Position numbers and translations under genes: made by a program. 64,000 nucleotides of DNA from Thalassobellus sediminis (GTDB lineage Bacteria; Bacteroidota; Bacteroidia; Flavobacteriales; Flavobacteriaceae), in contig NZ_JBISCD010000040.1 of the NCBI RefSeq assembly GCF_044386045.1, forward strand, positions 558,001-622,000, in the 5' to 3' direction. Shown one piece after another: positions 7,454 to 18,239 of the stretch; within the stretch, counting starts at the first letter, position 1, and every line of letters starts with the position of its first letter. Below the pieces are notes generated by a model, which made no database searches, was not told the origin of the DNA, and saw only the letters and a program-made list of their open reading frames with translations.

Positions 7454-9007
7454 TTACAAATCAAACTTTATCCCCTGCGCCAAAGGCAACTCGGTTGTAT
7501 AATTAATAGTATTTGTTTGTCTGCGCATATACACTTTCCATGCATCACTACCAGATTCACGACCTCCACCAGTATCTTTTTCTCCACCAAAAGCGCCACC
7601 AATTTCAGCACCAGAAGTTCCAATATTAACATTAGCAATACCACAGTCTGATCCTTGAACCGATAAAAAACGTTCTGCTTCACGTAAATTATTAGTCATA
7701 ATTGCAGAACTTAATCCTTGAGCAACTTCATTCTGAATGTCTATAGCATTTTCAACATCACCACTATATTTTAACAAATATAAAACAGGCGCAAAGGTTT
7801 CATGTTGTACAATTTTAAATTCTGGTTTAGCTTCAGCAATAGCAGGTTTTACATAGCAACCACTTTCGTAACCTTCACCTAAAAGCACGCCACCTTCAAC
7901 TACTATATTCCCGCCTTCTTCAACTACTTTTGTTAAAGCATTTTGATACATTTTTACAGCATCTGTATCAATTAATGGTCCTACATGATTGGTTTCATCT
8001 AACGGATTTCCTATTCGTAATTGCTTATAAGCATCAACAACAGCATTTTTAACTTTATCGTAAATAGAATCGTGAATAATTAATCGGCGTGTACTTGTAC
8101 AACGCTGTCCGGCAGTACCAACTGCTCCAAAAACAGCACCAATAACTGTCATTTTTATATCGGCATCCGGTGTTACAATAATAGCATTATTACCGCCTAA
8201 TTCTAATAAACTTTTACCCAAACGACCCGCTACTTCTTTAGCAACAATTTTACCCATTCTGGTAGAACCCGTTGCAGAAATAAGAGGTATCCGAGTATCT
8301 TTTGTCATAAACTCACCAACAACGTAATCGCCATTTATTAAACACGAAATGCCTTCTGGTAAATTATTTTTAGCAAAAACCTCAGCGGCTATATTTTGAC
8401 AAGCAATGCCACAAAGTGGAGCTTTTTCACTAGGTTTCCAAACACAAACATCGCCACAAACCCAAGATAAAGCAGTATTCCACGCCCAAACAGCCACAGG
8501 AAAATTAAACGCCGAAATAATACCAACAACTCCTAACGGATGATATTGCTCGTACATACGGTGTCCCGGGCGTTCGCTATGCATGGTTAAACCATGAAGC
8601 TGACGCGATAAACCCACAGCAAAATCGCAGATATCTATCATTTCTTGAACTTCACCCAAACCTTCTTGGTAGCTTTTACCCATTTCGTAAGACACTAATT
8701 TACCTAAAGCTTCTTTTTTCTCCCTAAGCTTGTCTCCAAACTGACGTACAATCTCTCCACGTTGCGGAGCTGGCATCGTTCTCCATGATTTAAAAGCTGT
8801 CGTTGCCGCATCCATCACCTTTTCATAATCAGCTTTTGTAGTGCTTTTTACTTTTGCAATTAATTGTCCATCAACAGGCGAATAACTTTCAATAATATCA
8901 CCATTAGAAAAGTTATTTAAACCTGTTGAAGTGCCTTCATTTACAGCTTTAACACCTAAAGTTTTAAGCGCTTCGTTTATTTGAAAATCAGTTGCTAGAG
9001 TTTGCAT
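7454..9007 (-). CDS. Aldehyde dehydrogenase, ALDH7/antiquitin type
   Basis: 517 residues, the usual length of ALDH7 members. The fold is full-length NAD-dependent ALDH: FNFPVAVWAWN, the general base Glu in LLELGG (E269), catalytic Cys in GQRCTSTRR (C303) and the C-terminal GAEIGGAFGGEKDTGGGRESG. The last motif is the ALDH7 group (alpha-aminoadipic semialdehyde/piperideine-6-carboxylate dehydrogenase), which acts in lysine breakdown. Substrate is inferred from family only. A weak promoter, TATATTCG at 9051-9044 (minus strand), lies upstream. Stands alone, with no other lysine genes nearby. Confidence 0.9.
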   Translation of the reverse strand: MQTLATDFQINEALKTLGVKAVNEGTSTGLNNFSNGDIIESYSPVDGQLIAKVKSTTKADYEKVMDAATTAFKSWRTMPAPQRGEIVRQFGDKLREKKEALGKLVSYEMGKSYQEGLGEVQEMIDICDFAVGLSRQLHGLTMHSERPGHRMYEQYHPLGVVGIISAFNFPVAVWAWNTALSWVCGDVCVWKPSEKAPLCGIACQNIAAEVFAKNNLPEGISCLINGDYVVGEFMTKDTRIPLISATGSTRMGKIVAKEVAGRLGKSLLELGGNNAIIVTPDADIKMTVIGAVFGAVGTAGQRCTSTRRLIIHDSIYDKVKNAVVDAYKQLRIGNPLDETNHVGPLIDTDAVKMYQNALTKVVEEGGNIVVEGGVLLGEGYESGCYVKPAIAEAKPEFKIVQHETFAPVLYLLKYSGDVENAIDIQNEVAQGLSSAIMTNNLREAERFLSVQGSDCGIANVNIGTSGAEIGGAFGGEKDTGGGRESGSDAWKVYMRRQTNTINYTTELPLAQGIKFDL

Positions 9008-9290
9008 ATTTTATTGATTTATTATTCCTAATGAAATTGTTTACGAATATAGCAATAAAAAGTCGCTTTTACTGAAATTTATATTCAGATTATAAATAGC
9101 ATTTCTTCCCTAAAAAGCAACCTATTTATTATTCATAATTTAATATTAATAATCACTAAAAACTTGTAACTTTAAGAACAAATTAACATAAACTTATAAT
9201 CTAAGCTTTAATTCTTGAACGTAACTATTTACAAGAAATACCATGCGTTTTCTTTCAACCTGTTCATTTTCATATAAATCCTTCTAAATT

Positions 9291-12200
9291 ATGTCATTAA
9301 AAAAATTCCTGACTGTTGCAATTTTAATAGCGATTACTTATTCATGTAAAAAGAAAATAAACGAAACCGATAATCTTTTCAAGTTTAAAGATTATATAAG
9401 TTACACAACTTCTGGATTAACATCTGTTGCTAGTCCTATTGAAATTAGCTTATCAAATGATGTTGAAGGTTGGGAAATGAATGAAGAAATAACAGATAAT
9501 ATTGTTTCTATTTCACCTCACATACAAGGAAAATTAACAGCGATAAACAAACACGCATTACTTTTTACACCAGATGAGTTTTTAGAACCTGCTACCGAAT
9601 ATACAGTCTCTGTAAAACTAAACAGCATTTACAAAAACATACCCGATAGTTTTAAAAACTACACCTTTCAGTTTAAAACTAAGACCCCAAGCTTTAATGT
9701 TATTACAAACAATTTACAATCTTACAGTAAAAATTGGCAATATTTAGAAGGTGTTATAAAATCGGCAGATATTATTTCTATTAACCAAGCAAAACAATTG
9801 GTGAAAGCGTCTCAAAACAACAAAAATCTATCTCTTGTTTTTAATGAAGCCAATGAACAAGGGCAAACTTTTGAATTTAAAATTGACAGTATTAATAGAG
9901 TCATTGAAGACAGTAAAATTCTTGTTTCATGGAACGGAAAATCAATAAACGCTTCTAATAAAGGAGAAAACACGGTACTTATTCCTGGAATCAATAACTT
10001 TTCTATTGTAGACGTAGATGTAATTCAATCGCCAGAACAACATCTTTCAATCAACTTTTCCGACCCTTTAAAAAAACAACAAAATTTTGATGGTTTAGTT
10101 ACCATTCAGAAAGTAAAAAACCCAAAATACATAGTAGATGGTAACGTATTAAAAGTATATCCAGACAGTAAATTAGTTGGAAATATTCAAGTTGATGTAT
10201 TTCGAGGCATTAAAAACACAGATAATTATAAACTTAAAAAACCATTTTCTGAAACCATTGCTTTTGAAGAATTAAAACCCCAAGTAAAACTAATAAGTAA
10301 CGGTACAATTTTACCAAATTCTGAAGCATTAAAATTCAATTTTGAAGCTGTAAACTTAAGCGCTGTTGATGTTAGAATTATTAAAATTTTTGAAGATAAT
10401 GTGCTTCAATTTCTTCAAGACAATAATTTAAATAGTCGTAATTCTTACGATATAAAAAAAGTTGGCAGACGCATTGCTAAACAAACCATACAACTACAAA
10501 CCGAAGCAGAAAACACAGGAAAATGGAAAGCTTATAGCATCGATTTATCTAAGTTTTTTAAAGCAGATCCAGGAGCTATTTATCGCGTTGAGCTAAGTTA
10601 TAACAAAAGCTATTCGTTATACAATTGTGAAGCTAATGCAAATAGTTCAAATTCTGAAAATGATGACTATGACGATTATTACGAAGAAGACTATTATGAA
10701 GATGAATACACCGAAACATCATCAGAAGATGAAGATTTACGCGAAGAACAATATTGGGATAATTTAATATACAGATATAAAGACTACAGCTATAATTGGC
10801 GTGAAGAAAACAACCCATGCCATGACGCGTATTATAGCGAAAACAAAATAGTCTCTCAAAACCTATTGGCATCCAACTTGGGAGTGATCGCAAAACTCGG
10901 CACAAACAATTCCTACTATTTTGCAGTCTCCAATATTTTAAATACTAATCCTGAAGCTAACGCTAGTGTTACGCTTTATAATTATCAGCAACAAGCACTT
11001 GAAAATACGGTTACCGACACCGAAGGTTTGGCAACCATTGATGCCGAAAAACACGCAGCCTTTGCCATTATTTCAAAAGGAAAAAACACTACCTATGTTA
11101 AACTAACCGACGGCAACTCATTATCCTTAAGTAAATTTGATGTTTCAGGAAACAAATTACAACGTGGACTTAAAGGATATATTTATGGTGAACGTGGAGT
11201 TTGGAGACCTGGAGATACCTTGCATTTAACTTTCATGCTTAACGATATTTCAAATCCCTTACCAAAAGGGCATCCTGTTAAAATGGAAATTACTGATCCT
11301 AACGGAAAATTGGTATTTAAAGATGTAACATCAGACAATCTGAATAACTTCTACAAATTCACTGTTCCAACATCTACCGAAGATAAAACAGGAAATTATA
11401 ATGCTAAAGTATCGGTTGGTGGTGCTATATTTTATAAAGGTTTAAAAATTGAAACCGTAAAACCTAACCGTTTAAAAATTAAGATAGATTTTGAAAACGA
11501 CATTCTTACTGGTAACGAACCTTTAAAAGGAACTTTAGATGTAAAATGGCTTCATGGTGCTCCAGGAAAAAACTTAAAAGCGGAAGTTAAAGCAAAATTC
11601 AGTACTTCGTATACCAGTTTTAAAAACTATAAAAAGTACACCTTTAACGACCCAACTCGTAAATTTAATACCGAAGAAATTAATGTATTTGAAGGCAACG
11701 TAAACGACGCTGGACTAGCCAATATAACTAAAAAACTAGAAGTTGGTAAAAACGCACCTGGCATGTTAAATGTGCAATTTTTAGTGCGTGCTTTCGAAAA
11801 CGGAGGTGATTTCTCTATGGATGCCTTTACCAAAAAATATGCACCATATAAATCTTTTGTAGGATTGCGTTCTCCTAAAGGAAATGCCTATGGTTCTTAT
11901 TTTACAGATGAAAATCAAACGTTTGATGTCGTTGTGGTTGATGCTAAAGGGAAACCAATAAAGCGAAATAATCTTGAAGTAAAAGTTTATAAAGTGGAGT
12001 GGCGATGGTGGTGGAATTCCTCTTACGACGATTTATCAAGCTATGTATCTAGCAGTTATCACAGGCCTTATTTAACATCAAAAATAAATACCGATGCTAA
12101 CGGAAAAGGCGCTTTCAATATTAAAATCCCAGATAATAATCGTGGGCGTTACCTCATTAGAATTATAGACCCTGTGAGTGGTCATGCCACAGGAAGAACT

Positions 12201-14861
12201 GCTTATTTTTATAAAAATTGGTGGCAAAAAGCTCCTTCTAGCGATAAAGAAGCGGCTAAAATGTTAGTGTTTTCTGCCGATAAAGAAAAATACAATGTTG
12301 GTGAAACTGCTAAAATAACCTTTGCTTCAGGTAGTGAAGGGCGTGCCTTAGTAAGTATAGAAAATGGTACCGAAGTGTTAGATTATAAATGGGTAAAAAC
12401 CAAACAAGGCGAAACAGTTGTCGATATTCCAATAACTTCAGATATGGCACCTAATGTATTTGTAAATATTTCTTTATTACAACCACATGCTATTTCAGAA
12501 AACGATTTACCTATTCGTTTATACGGCATTATTCCTATGATGGTAGAAGATCCAAATACCAAATTACAACCCGAATTAAAAATGCCAAATACATTGCGCC
12601 CAGAACAAACCTTTGAGGTGCAAGTTTCAGAAAAAAATAAAAAAGCCATGACCTATACCATTGCAATGGTTGAAGAAGGCTTACTCGATTTAACCCGTTT
12701 TAAAACACCTAATGCATGGAACGAATTTTACAAACGTGAAGCGCTTGGTGTAAAAACTTGGGATATTTTTGATGATGTTATTGGTGCTTATTCAGGAAGT
12801 ATCGACCAAGTATTTGCCATTGGAGGTGATGGTAATGCTGCTGGCGGAAAAAACAAAAAAGCCAATCGATTTAAACCAGTGGTTACTTATTTAGGTCCGT
12901 TTAAATTAGAGGCTGGAAAAACAAAAAAAAACACAATAAAACTACCTAATTATATTGGTGCCGTTCGTACTATGGTCGTTGCTGGAGACAATAAAGATGG
13001 TGCTTATGGTAGTACCGATAAATCTGTCGAAGTAAAAAAACCGCTTATGGTTTTAGCATCGCTTCCGCGGAAATTAAGCCCAGGTGAAAAAGTAACTTTA
13101 CCGGTTACCGTATTTGCTATGGAACCAAAAGTGAAGAACGTAAAAATTAGCTTAAAACTAAGTAATGGTATTACTGTTGTTGGCGAAAAAACGAAAACAC
13201 TTGCTTTTGCAAATCCTGATGAGCAAATGACTTATTTTCAATTGGATGTTAGCAAAGCAAAAGGTATAAATACGGTTGAAGTAATTGCATCTGGAAATAG
13301 CGAAAAATCAACTTATAAAGTTGAGTTAGATGTTATAAACCCAAACCCAATAACTTCAAAAGCTATTGATGAAACTTTAGAAGCAAATGCCACTAAAACA
13401 CTGGATTTTTCAACCTTTGGTGTTATAGGTACAAATGCTGCTACTTTAGAATTTTCAACATTACCACCTATGGATTTTTCTCGTAGGCTACAATACTTAA
13501 TTCAGTATCCTCATGGCTGTGTAGAGCAAACCACTTCGAGTGTATTTCCGCAGTTATTTTTAGGTGATATTTTCGATTTAACCTTCGACAAAAAACAACA
13601 AATTCAAACCAATATTGAAAATGGTATAAAACGCTTAAGTCATTTTCAAAGACCAAACGGTGGCATGAGTTATTGGATGGGTGAAAATTCAGCAAACGAT
13701 TGGGGAACTAGTTACGCAGGACATTTTTTAATTGAAGCAGAAAAGAAAGGTTTTGTTTTACCGCTTACCTTTAAAAGTAACTGGATTAAATACCAAAAAC
13801 AAGCAGCTAGAGATTGGAGACCAAGCTACAGACGTTATAATTCCGATCTTGCTCAAGCTTATAGATTATACACGTTGGCATTGGCAGGAAGTGCCGATTT
13901 AGCAAGCATGAACCGCTTACGAGAATTTTCAGAAATTTCTAATGAAGCCAAATGGCGATTGGCAGCAGCCTATGCTTTAGTAGGACAAAAAGAAGCGAGT
14001 GATAACATTTCACAATCGGCAAACATTAATTTTAAACCTATTCGTTATAATTATTACACCTATGGTTCTATAAATAGAAATCGTGCTATGGCTTTAGAAA
14101 CCATGGTGCTTACCAAAAACTCTAAAATGCGAGAACTTGCCGAATATATTGCAAAAGACCTATCGAGTAATCGTTGGATGAGCACACAAACCACCGCTTA
14201 TAGTTTACTTGCCATGGCAAAAATGGTGAATGCCAATGGCGGCAAAGCATTGAGTTTAAATTATAGTATTAACGGAAAAACAGAAACTATTAATTCTAAA
14301 AATGCCATTGCAGAACGTACTTTACAAGTTGTTGATGGCAGTAATACCTTATCGTTTACAAACAATAAAGGCAATTTGGTTTATGTGCGTGTTTTAAACT
14401 CAGGAAAATTACCACTAGGAGAAGAACTAACAGAACAACGTGGATTAAGTGTGGCCATTGCTTATAAAGATTTAAAAGGCAATAACATTGATGTTTCAAA
14501 ATTACAACAAGGACAAGATTTTGTTGCTACCGTAAAAGTAAGCAACTTAAAAGATGAACCTGTAAACGATGTGGCATTAACTCAAGTTTTCCCATCGGGG
14601 TGGGAAATTGTGAACACACGATTTACAGCTTTTGGAAGCTCTACAACAAGTCAGGCTCGTTTTACAGATATTAGAGACGACCGCGTGAATTTCTATTTCG
14701 ATTTACCGAGAAAAGGAAACCGTAGCACCAAAACGTTTAACATCATGCTAAACGCATCCTATTTAGGAACCTATTATTTATACGGTGTTCAAGCCGAAGC
14801 GATGTATGATAATGATTATTTGGTTAGAACTAAAGGGAAATGGGTTACTGTTAAGAAATGA
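9291..14861 (+). CDS. Alpha-2-macroglobulin family lipoprotein with thioester motif
   Basis: 1856 residues. A lipoprotein signal ends in TYSCKKK (Cys at about 19), so it is anchored in the envelope. MG-type beta domains fill the first two thirds (RGVWRPGDTLHLTF near 640 is the usual bacterial A2M motif). The thioester motif GCVEQ is at about 1408-1412 followed by a helical complement-like domain (RPNGGMSYW). Bacterial A2M is thought to trap attacking proteases, and is coded with PBP1C, as in yfhM-pbpC of enterobacteria. Odd point: a Tyr/Asp/Glu tract near residues 457-486. The stop overlaps the next start by 4 nt; the three genes form an operon. Confidence 0.95.
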   Translation: MSLKKFLTVAILIAITYSCKKKINETDNLFKFKDYISYTTSGLTSVASPIEISLSNDVEGWEMNEEITDNIVSISPHIQGKLTAINKHALLFTPDEFLEPATEYTVSVKLNSIYKNIPDSFKNYTFQFKTKTPSFNVITNNLQSYSKNWQYLEGVIKSADIISINQAKQLVKASQNNKNLSLVFNEANEQGQTFEFKIDSINRVIEDSKILVSWNGKSINASNKGENTVLIPGINNFSIVDVDVIQSPEQHLSINFSDPLKKQQNFDGLVTIQKVKNPKYIVDGNVLKVYPDSKLVGNIQVDVFRGIKNTDNYKLKKPFSETIAFEELKPQVKLISNGTILPNSEALKFNFEAVNLSAVDVRIIKIFEDNVLQFLQDNNLNSRNSYDIKKVGRRIAKQTIQLQTEAENTGKWKAYSIDLSKFFKADPGAIYRVELSYNKSYSLYNCEANANSSNSENDDYDDYYEEDYYEDEYTETSSEDEDLREEQYWDNLIYRYKDYSYNWREENNPCHDAYYSENKIVSQNLLASNLGVIAKLGTNNSYYFAVSNILNTNPEANASVTLYNYQQQALENTVTDTEGLATIDAEKHAAFAIISKGKNTTYVKLTDGNSLSLSKFDVSGNKLQRGLKGYIYGERGVWRPGDTLHLTFMLNDISNPLPKGHPVKMEITDPNGKLVFKDVTSDNLNNFYKFTVPTSTEDKTGNYNAKVSVGGAIFYKGLKIETVKPNRLKIKIDFENDILTGNEPLKGTLDVKWLHGAPGKNLKAEVKAKFSTSYTSFKNYKKYTFNDPTRKFNTEEINVFEGNVNDAGLANITKKLEVGKNAPGMLNVQFLVRAFENGGDFSMDAFTKKYAPYKSFVGLRSPKGNAYGSYFTDENQTFDVVVVDAKGKPIKRNNLEVKVYKVEWRWWWNSSYDDLSSYVSSSYHRPYLTSKINTDANGKGAFNIKIPDNNRGRYLIRIIDPVSGHATGRTAYFYKNWWQKAPSSDKEAAKMLVFSADKEKYNVGETAKITFASGSEGRALVSIENGTEVLDYKWVKTKQGETVVDIPITSDMAPNVFVNISLLQPHAISENDLPIRLYGIIPMMVEDPNTKLQPELKMPNTLRPEQTFEVQVSEKNKKAMTYTIAMVEEGLLDLTRFKTPNAWNEFYKREALGVKTWDIFDDVIGAYSGSIDQVFAIGGDGNAAGGKNKKANRFKPVVTYLGPFKLEAGKTKKNTIKLPNYIGAVRTMVVAGDNKDGAYGSTDKSVEVKKPLMVLASLPRKLSPGEKVTLPVTVFAMEPKVKNVKISLKLSNGITVVGEKTKTLAFANPDEQMTYFQLDVSKAKGINTVEVIASGNSEKSTYKVELDVINPNPITSKAIDETLEANATKTLDFSTFGVIGTNAATLEFSTLPPMDFSRRLQYLIQYPHGCVEQTTSSVFPQLFLGDIFDLTFDKKQQIQTNIENGIKRLSHFQRPNGGMSYWMGENSANDWGTSYAGHFLIEAEKKGFVLPLTFKSNWIKYQKQAARDWRPSYRRYNSDLAQAYRLYTLALAGSADLASMNRLREFSEISNEAKWRLAAAYALVGQKEASDNISQSANINFKPIRYNYYTYGSINRNRAMALETMVLTKNSKMRELAEYIAKDLSSNRWMSTQTTAYSLLAMAKMVNANGGKALSLNYSINGKTETINSKNAIAERTLQVVDGSNTLSFTNNKGNLVYVRVLNSGKLPLGEELTEQRGLSVAIAYKDLKGNNIDVSKLQQGQDFVATVKVSNLKDEPVNDVALTQVFPSGWEIVNTRFTAFGSSTTSQARFTDIRDDRVNFYFDLPRKGNRSTKTFNIMLNASYLGTYYLYGVQAEAMYDNDYLVRTKGKWVTVKK

Positions 14862-15889
14862 TAAAAACCAAAGACATACTAAAGCAAACAAAACATAGAT
14901 CTTTTGATATCCCTAAAGAACCATGGACTGTTTACCAAGAATGGAATAAAGCTGTTTTTTTACATTGGGAAGTAAATCCTGATTTGATTAAGCCTTTATT
15001 ACCAAAAGGTATTGAATTAGATATTTTGAATAGAAAAAGCTGGGTTAGTTTAGTAGCTTTCGATATGAATAATATTGGTATTAAAAACATACTAAAACCA
15101 CCTTATATTTCAGATTTTCAAGAAATAAATATTCGGATTTATGTTGTTTGTAACGGAAAACCCAGTGTTTATTTTTTAAGTATGGAAGCGAATAAATCGT
15201 TATCATGTAAACTTATAAAAACAGTTTCAAAATTACCGTATAGATATTCAAAAATGAATAGAAATGATTCTATTTATCAATCCGAAAACAAAGAGTTTAA
15301 TGACTCTTTTAATATTGAATATAACATAGAAAACCTTCCTACAGAAAAAGACGAAACCGATTTATGGCTTACAGAACGATATGCTGTTTTTCAGGATTAT
15401 AAAAACCATATTATTGAATACGATGTGCATCATATTGAATGGCCTATTCAAAAAATAAACATAAAAAATTTAGAGGTAAATTATCCTAGATTTAGTCATT
15501 TAATAAATAACACACCTGATAAAATTCATTATTCAAAAGGTGTTCAAGTTTTAACTTGGGATAAAAAAAAAATTCAAAATATGAAAAATTTCAAACCCTA
15601 TTACGCAGTTATTTTCACTTCAACTCAAAAAGAAAACATTGAAGGTTATTCTGAAATGTCAGATAAAATGGAAGCACTTGCTAAGCAACAATCTGGCTAT
15701 TTAGGAATAGATAGTGCAAGAAATGAAGTTGGCATAACAGTTAGTTATTGGGAAAGCCTTGATGCTATTAAAAACTGGAAACAACAAACCGATCATTTAC
15801 AAGCTCAACAAAAAGGACGACAAGATTGGTACAGTTGGTATAACGTGAGAATTTGCAAAGTAGAACGCGAATATGGATTTAATTCGTGA
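14858..15889 (+). CDS. DUF2071 protein fused to an antibiotic-biosynthesis-monooxygenase-like domain
   Basis: 343 residues. Residues about 15-235 resemble DUF2071/YqjF (HWEVNPDLIKPLLPKGIELD and WVSLVAFDMN near the start). Residues about 248-343 resemble an ABM-type dimeric alpha-beta barrel (YYAVIFTSTQ, MEALAKQQSGYLGIDSAR, VSYWESLDAIKNWKQ). Neither signal peptide nor membrane segment is seen, so it is cytosolic. The ATG overlaps the A2M stop and the gene's own stop overlaps the GTG start of pbpC, each by 4 nt, so translation of the three genes is coupled. The role is unknown. The placement between A2M and PBP1C genes is unusual. Confidence 0.8.
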   Translation: MIKTKDILKQTKHRSFDIPKEPWTVYQEWNKAVFLHWEVNPDLIKPLLPKGIELDILNRKSWVSLVAFDMNNIGIKNILKPPYISDFQEINIRIYVVCNGKPSVYFLSMEANKSLSCKLIKTVSKLPYRYSKMNRNDSIYQSENKEFNDSFNIEYNIENLPTEKDETDLWLTERYAVFQDYKNHIIEYDVHHIEWPIQKINIKNLEVNYPRFSHLINNTPDKIHYSKGVQVLTWDKKKIQNMKNFKPYYAVIFTSTQKENIEGYSEMSDKMEALAKQQSGYLGIDSARNEVGITVSYWESLDAIKNWKQQTDHLQAQQKGRQDWYSWYNVRICKVEREYGFNS

Positions 15890-18237
15890 ACAAAATAGCA
15901 AGCTACATAAAACGCCATAAAAAAAAATCGGTAATCATAACCATCCTTGTGATTGCCTATTACTTTTGTTTACCTAACCCCTTATTTAAAGATCCTACAG
16001 CAACTGTAATAACCAGTTCAAACAACGAGCTTTTGGGAGCACAAATAGCCGCCGATGGGCAATGGCGATTTCCACATAATGATAGTGTTCCAGAGAAATT
16101 TAAAACCTGCATTATTCAATTTGAAGACGAATATTTTTATAAACACCCAGGATTTAATCCTATTTCAATATTTAAAGCTTTAAGAGATAATTTAAAATCT
16201 GGTGGTATAAAACGAGGGGGCAGTACATTAACACAACAGGTGATTCGCTTATCTAGAAAAGGGCAAAAAAGATCTTATTTTGAAAAACTAAAAGAACTTA
16301 TCCTAGCCACAAGATTAGAGTTTCGAGCATCAAAAGAAAAAATATTAGCATATTATAGTAGTAATGCGCCTTTTGGAGGTAATGTTATAGGGCTTGATGC
16401 TGCTTCATGGCGTTATTTTAATAGAAATGCTAACGAATTATCTTGGGCAGAAAGTGCCACCTTAGCTGTTTTACCCAATGCTCCTAGTTTAATTTACCCA
16501 GGTAAAAACCAAGAACGATTATTACAAAAACGGAACAGACTTCTTAAAAAATTACTTGCTAATCAAATTATAGATTCGCTTACCTATAACTTATCTGTTA
16601 TGGAAGGTTTACCACAAAAACCTTATCCGTTACCACAAACAACACCTCATTTATTGCAAAAAATAGCACAATTAAATAACGGGGAACGTATACAAACAAC
16701 TATTGATGCTAAACTTCAAAAACGGGTTAATTTTATTGTTAAAAATCATTATAACCAATTAAGTCAGAATGAAATTTATAATGCAGCGGTTTTAGTTTTA
16801 GATGTAAAAACACGGCAGGTTTTAGCATATGTAGGCAATACACCTACCGATAAAGCGCATCAAAAAGATGTAGATATTATTAACAAACCCCGAAGCACAG
16901 GCAGTATTTTAAAACCTTTTCTATATGCTGCTATGTTAGATGCTGGCGATTTACTTCCTAATACCTTAGTAACCGATGTACCTACCCAATTTGGGAGTTA
17001 CAACCCTGAAAACTATAATAAAACCTATGATGGTGCTGTACCTGCTAGTCGCGCTTTATCACGGTCTTTAAATGTGCCTGCCGTACGCATGTTACAAACA
17101 TTTGGATTAGACAGATTTCACCATTACCTAAAAGCATTGCATCTTAAAGATTTAAAATATAACGCCAATCATTATGGGTTATCACTAATTCTTGGTGGTG
17201 CCGAAAGTAATTTATGGGATATATGTAAAAGTTATACCGCGTTTTCTTCAACTTTAAATCATTATTCTGAAAATTCTAGTGAGTATTTTTCAAATGAATT
17301 TTGTGAACCTACTTTTTTAGCTTCAAAACATATCGACTTCGGAAAAAAGACAAGTGATAAAACCTTATTTGATGCCGCTTCTATTTATTTAACTTACGAA
17401 AGTTTAAAAGAAGTAAACAGACCTGAAAGCGATGAAAGTTGGGAGTTTTTTGATGGCTCTAAACAAATTGCTTGGAAAACAGGCACCAGTTTTGGTTTTC
17501 GTGATGCATGGGCTATTGGAAGCACCAAAGATTATGTAGTAGGTGTTTGGGTTGGTAATGCCGACGGCGAAGGTCGTCCAGGACTCGTTGGCGTACAAAC
17601 AGCTGCTCCCATTTTATTTGATGTGTTCGATTTGTTACCAAACAGCGATTGGTTTTCAAAACCTTTTGATGACATGCAAGAAGTATCTATCTGTAAAAAA
17701 AGTGGCTATAGAGCATCTCAAAATTGTGATGATGTGGAAACTAAATCCATTCAAATTAGTGGGTTAAAAACAAAACCTTGTCCTTATCATATTCTTGTGC
17801 ATTTAGATAAAACAGAAACATTTCAAGTGAATTCTTCATGTGAAGACATTAATAACTTAAAGCATAAATCATGGTTTGTACTCCCTCCATTAATGGCTTA
17901 TTACTACAAAACTAAAAATCCGTTTTATAAACCGTTACCTAAATTTAGAAGTGATTGTTTAGGAGAAAACGGAGTATCTATTGAATTTATTTATCCAAAG
18001 GAAAATAACAATATTTTTTTGCCCAAAGATTTTGATGGAAAAACGAACGACCTCATCTTAAAAATAGCCCACTCAAGACCTGAAAGTACTGTGTTTTGGT
18101 ATGTAGATGAAACATTTCTTGGCAGCACTAAAGACATTCATGAGTTAGCTATAATTCCTAAAACAGGTAAGCACCTAATTACAGTTGTTGATGAGTTTGG
18201 TAATGAGGCTAAAAGATGGGTTACAATTTCTGAATAA
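15886..18237 (+). CDS. pbpC: Penicillin-binding protein 1C (glycosyltransferase-transpeptidase)
   Basis: 783 residues starting with GTG (overlapping the previous stop). N-terminal membrane anchor at about 15-32. Glycosyltransferase motifs: EDEYFYKHPGF (about 80) and RGGSTLTQQ (about 110). Transpeptidase motifs: STGSILKPF with active-site Ser of SILK (about 339), SRSLN (about 390), KTGTS (about 530). A C-terminal BiPBP_C-type domain (about 690-783) distinguishes PBP1C from PBP1A. It polymerises or repairs peptidoglycan on the periplasmic face. Paired with alpha-2-macroglobulin as in Proteobacteria, which suggests repair of the wall after protease or other attack. Confidence 0.95.
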   Translation: MNKIASYIKRHKKKSVIITILVIAYYFCLPNPLFKDPTATVITSSNNELLGAQIAADGQWRFPHNDSVPEKFKTCIIQFEDEYFYKHPGFNPISIFKALRDNLKSGGIKRGGSTLTQQVIRLSRKGQKRSYFEKLKELILATRLEFRASKEKILAYYSSNAPFGGNVIGLDAASWRYFNRNANELSWAESATLAVLPNAPSLIYPGKNQERLLQKRNRLLKKLLANQIIDSLTYNLSVMEGLPQKPYPLPQTTPHLLQKIAQLNNGERIQTTIDAKLQKRVNFIVKNHYNQLSQNEIYNAAVLVLDVKTRQVLAYVGNTPTDKAHQKDVDIINKPRSTGSILKPFLYAAMLDAGDLLPNTLVTDVPTQFGSYNPENYNKTYDGAVPASRALSRSLNVPAVRMLQTFGLDRFHHYLKALHLKDLKYNANHYGLSLILGGAESNLWDICKSYTAFSSTLNHYSENSSEYFSNEFCEPTFLASKHIDFGKKTSDKTLFDAASIYLTYESLKEVNRPESDESWEFFDGSKQIAWKTGTSFGFRDAWAIGSTKDYVVGVWVGNADGEGRPGLVGVQTAAPILFDVFDLLPNSDWFSKPFDDMQEVSICKKSGYRASQNCDDVETKSIQISGLKTKPCPYHILVHLDKTETFQVNSSCEDINNLKHKSWFVLPPLMAYYYKTKNPFYKPLPKFRSDCLGENGVSIEFIYPKENNNIFLPKDFDGKTNDLILKIAHSRPESTVFWYVDETFLGSTKDIHELAIIPKTGKHLITVVDEFGNEAKRWVTISE

Positions 18238-18239
18238 AA

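Noticed and set aside
10633..10905. Minus-strand frame opposite the acidic A2M tract
   Set aside because: Shadow of the D/E/Y codons on the coding strand; no initiation signal.
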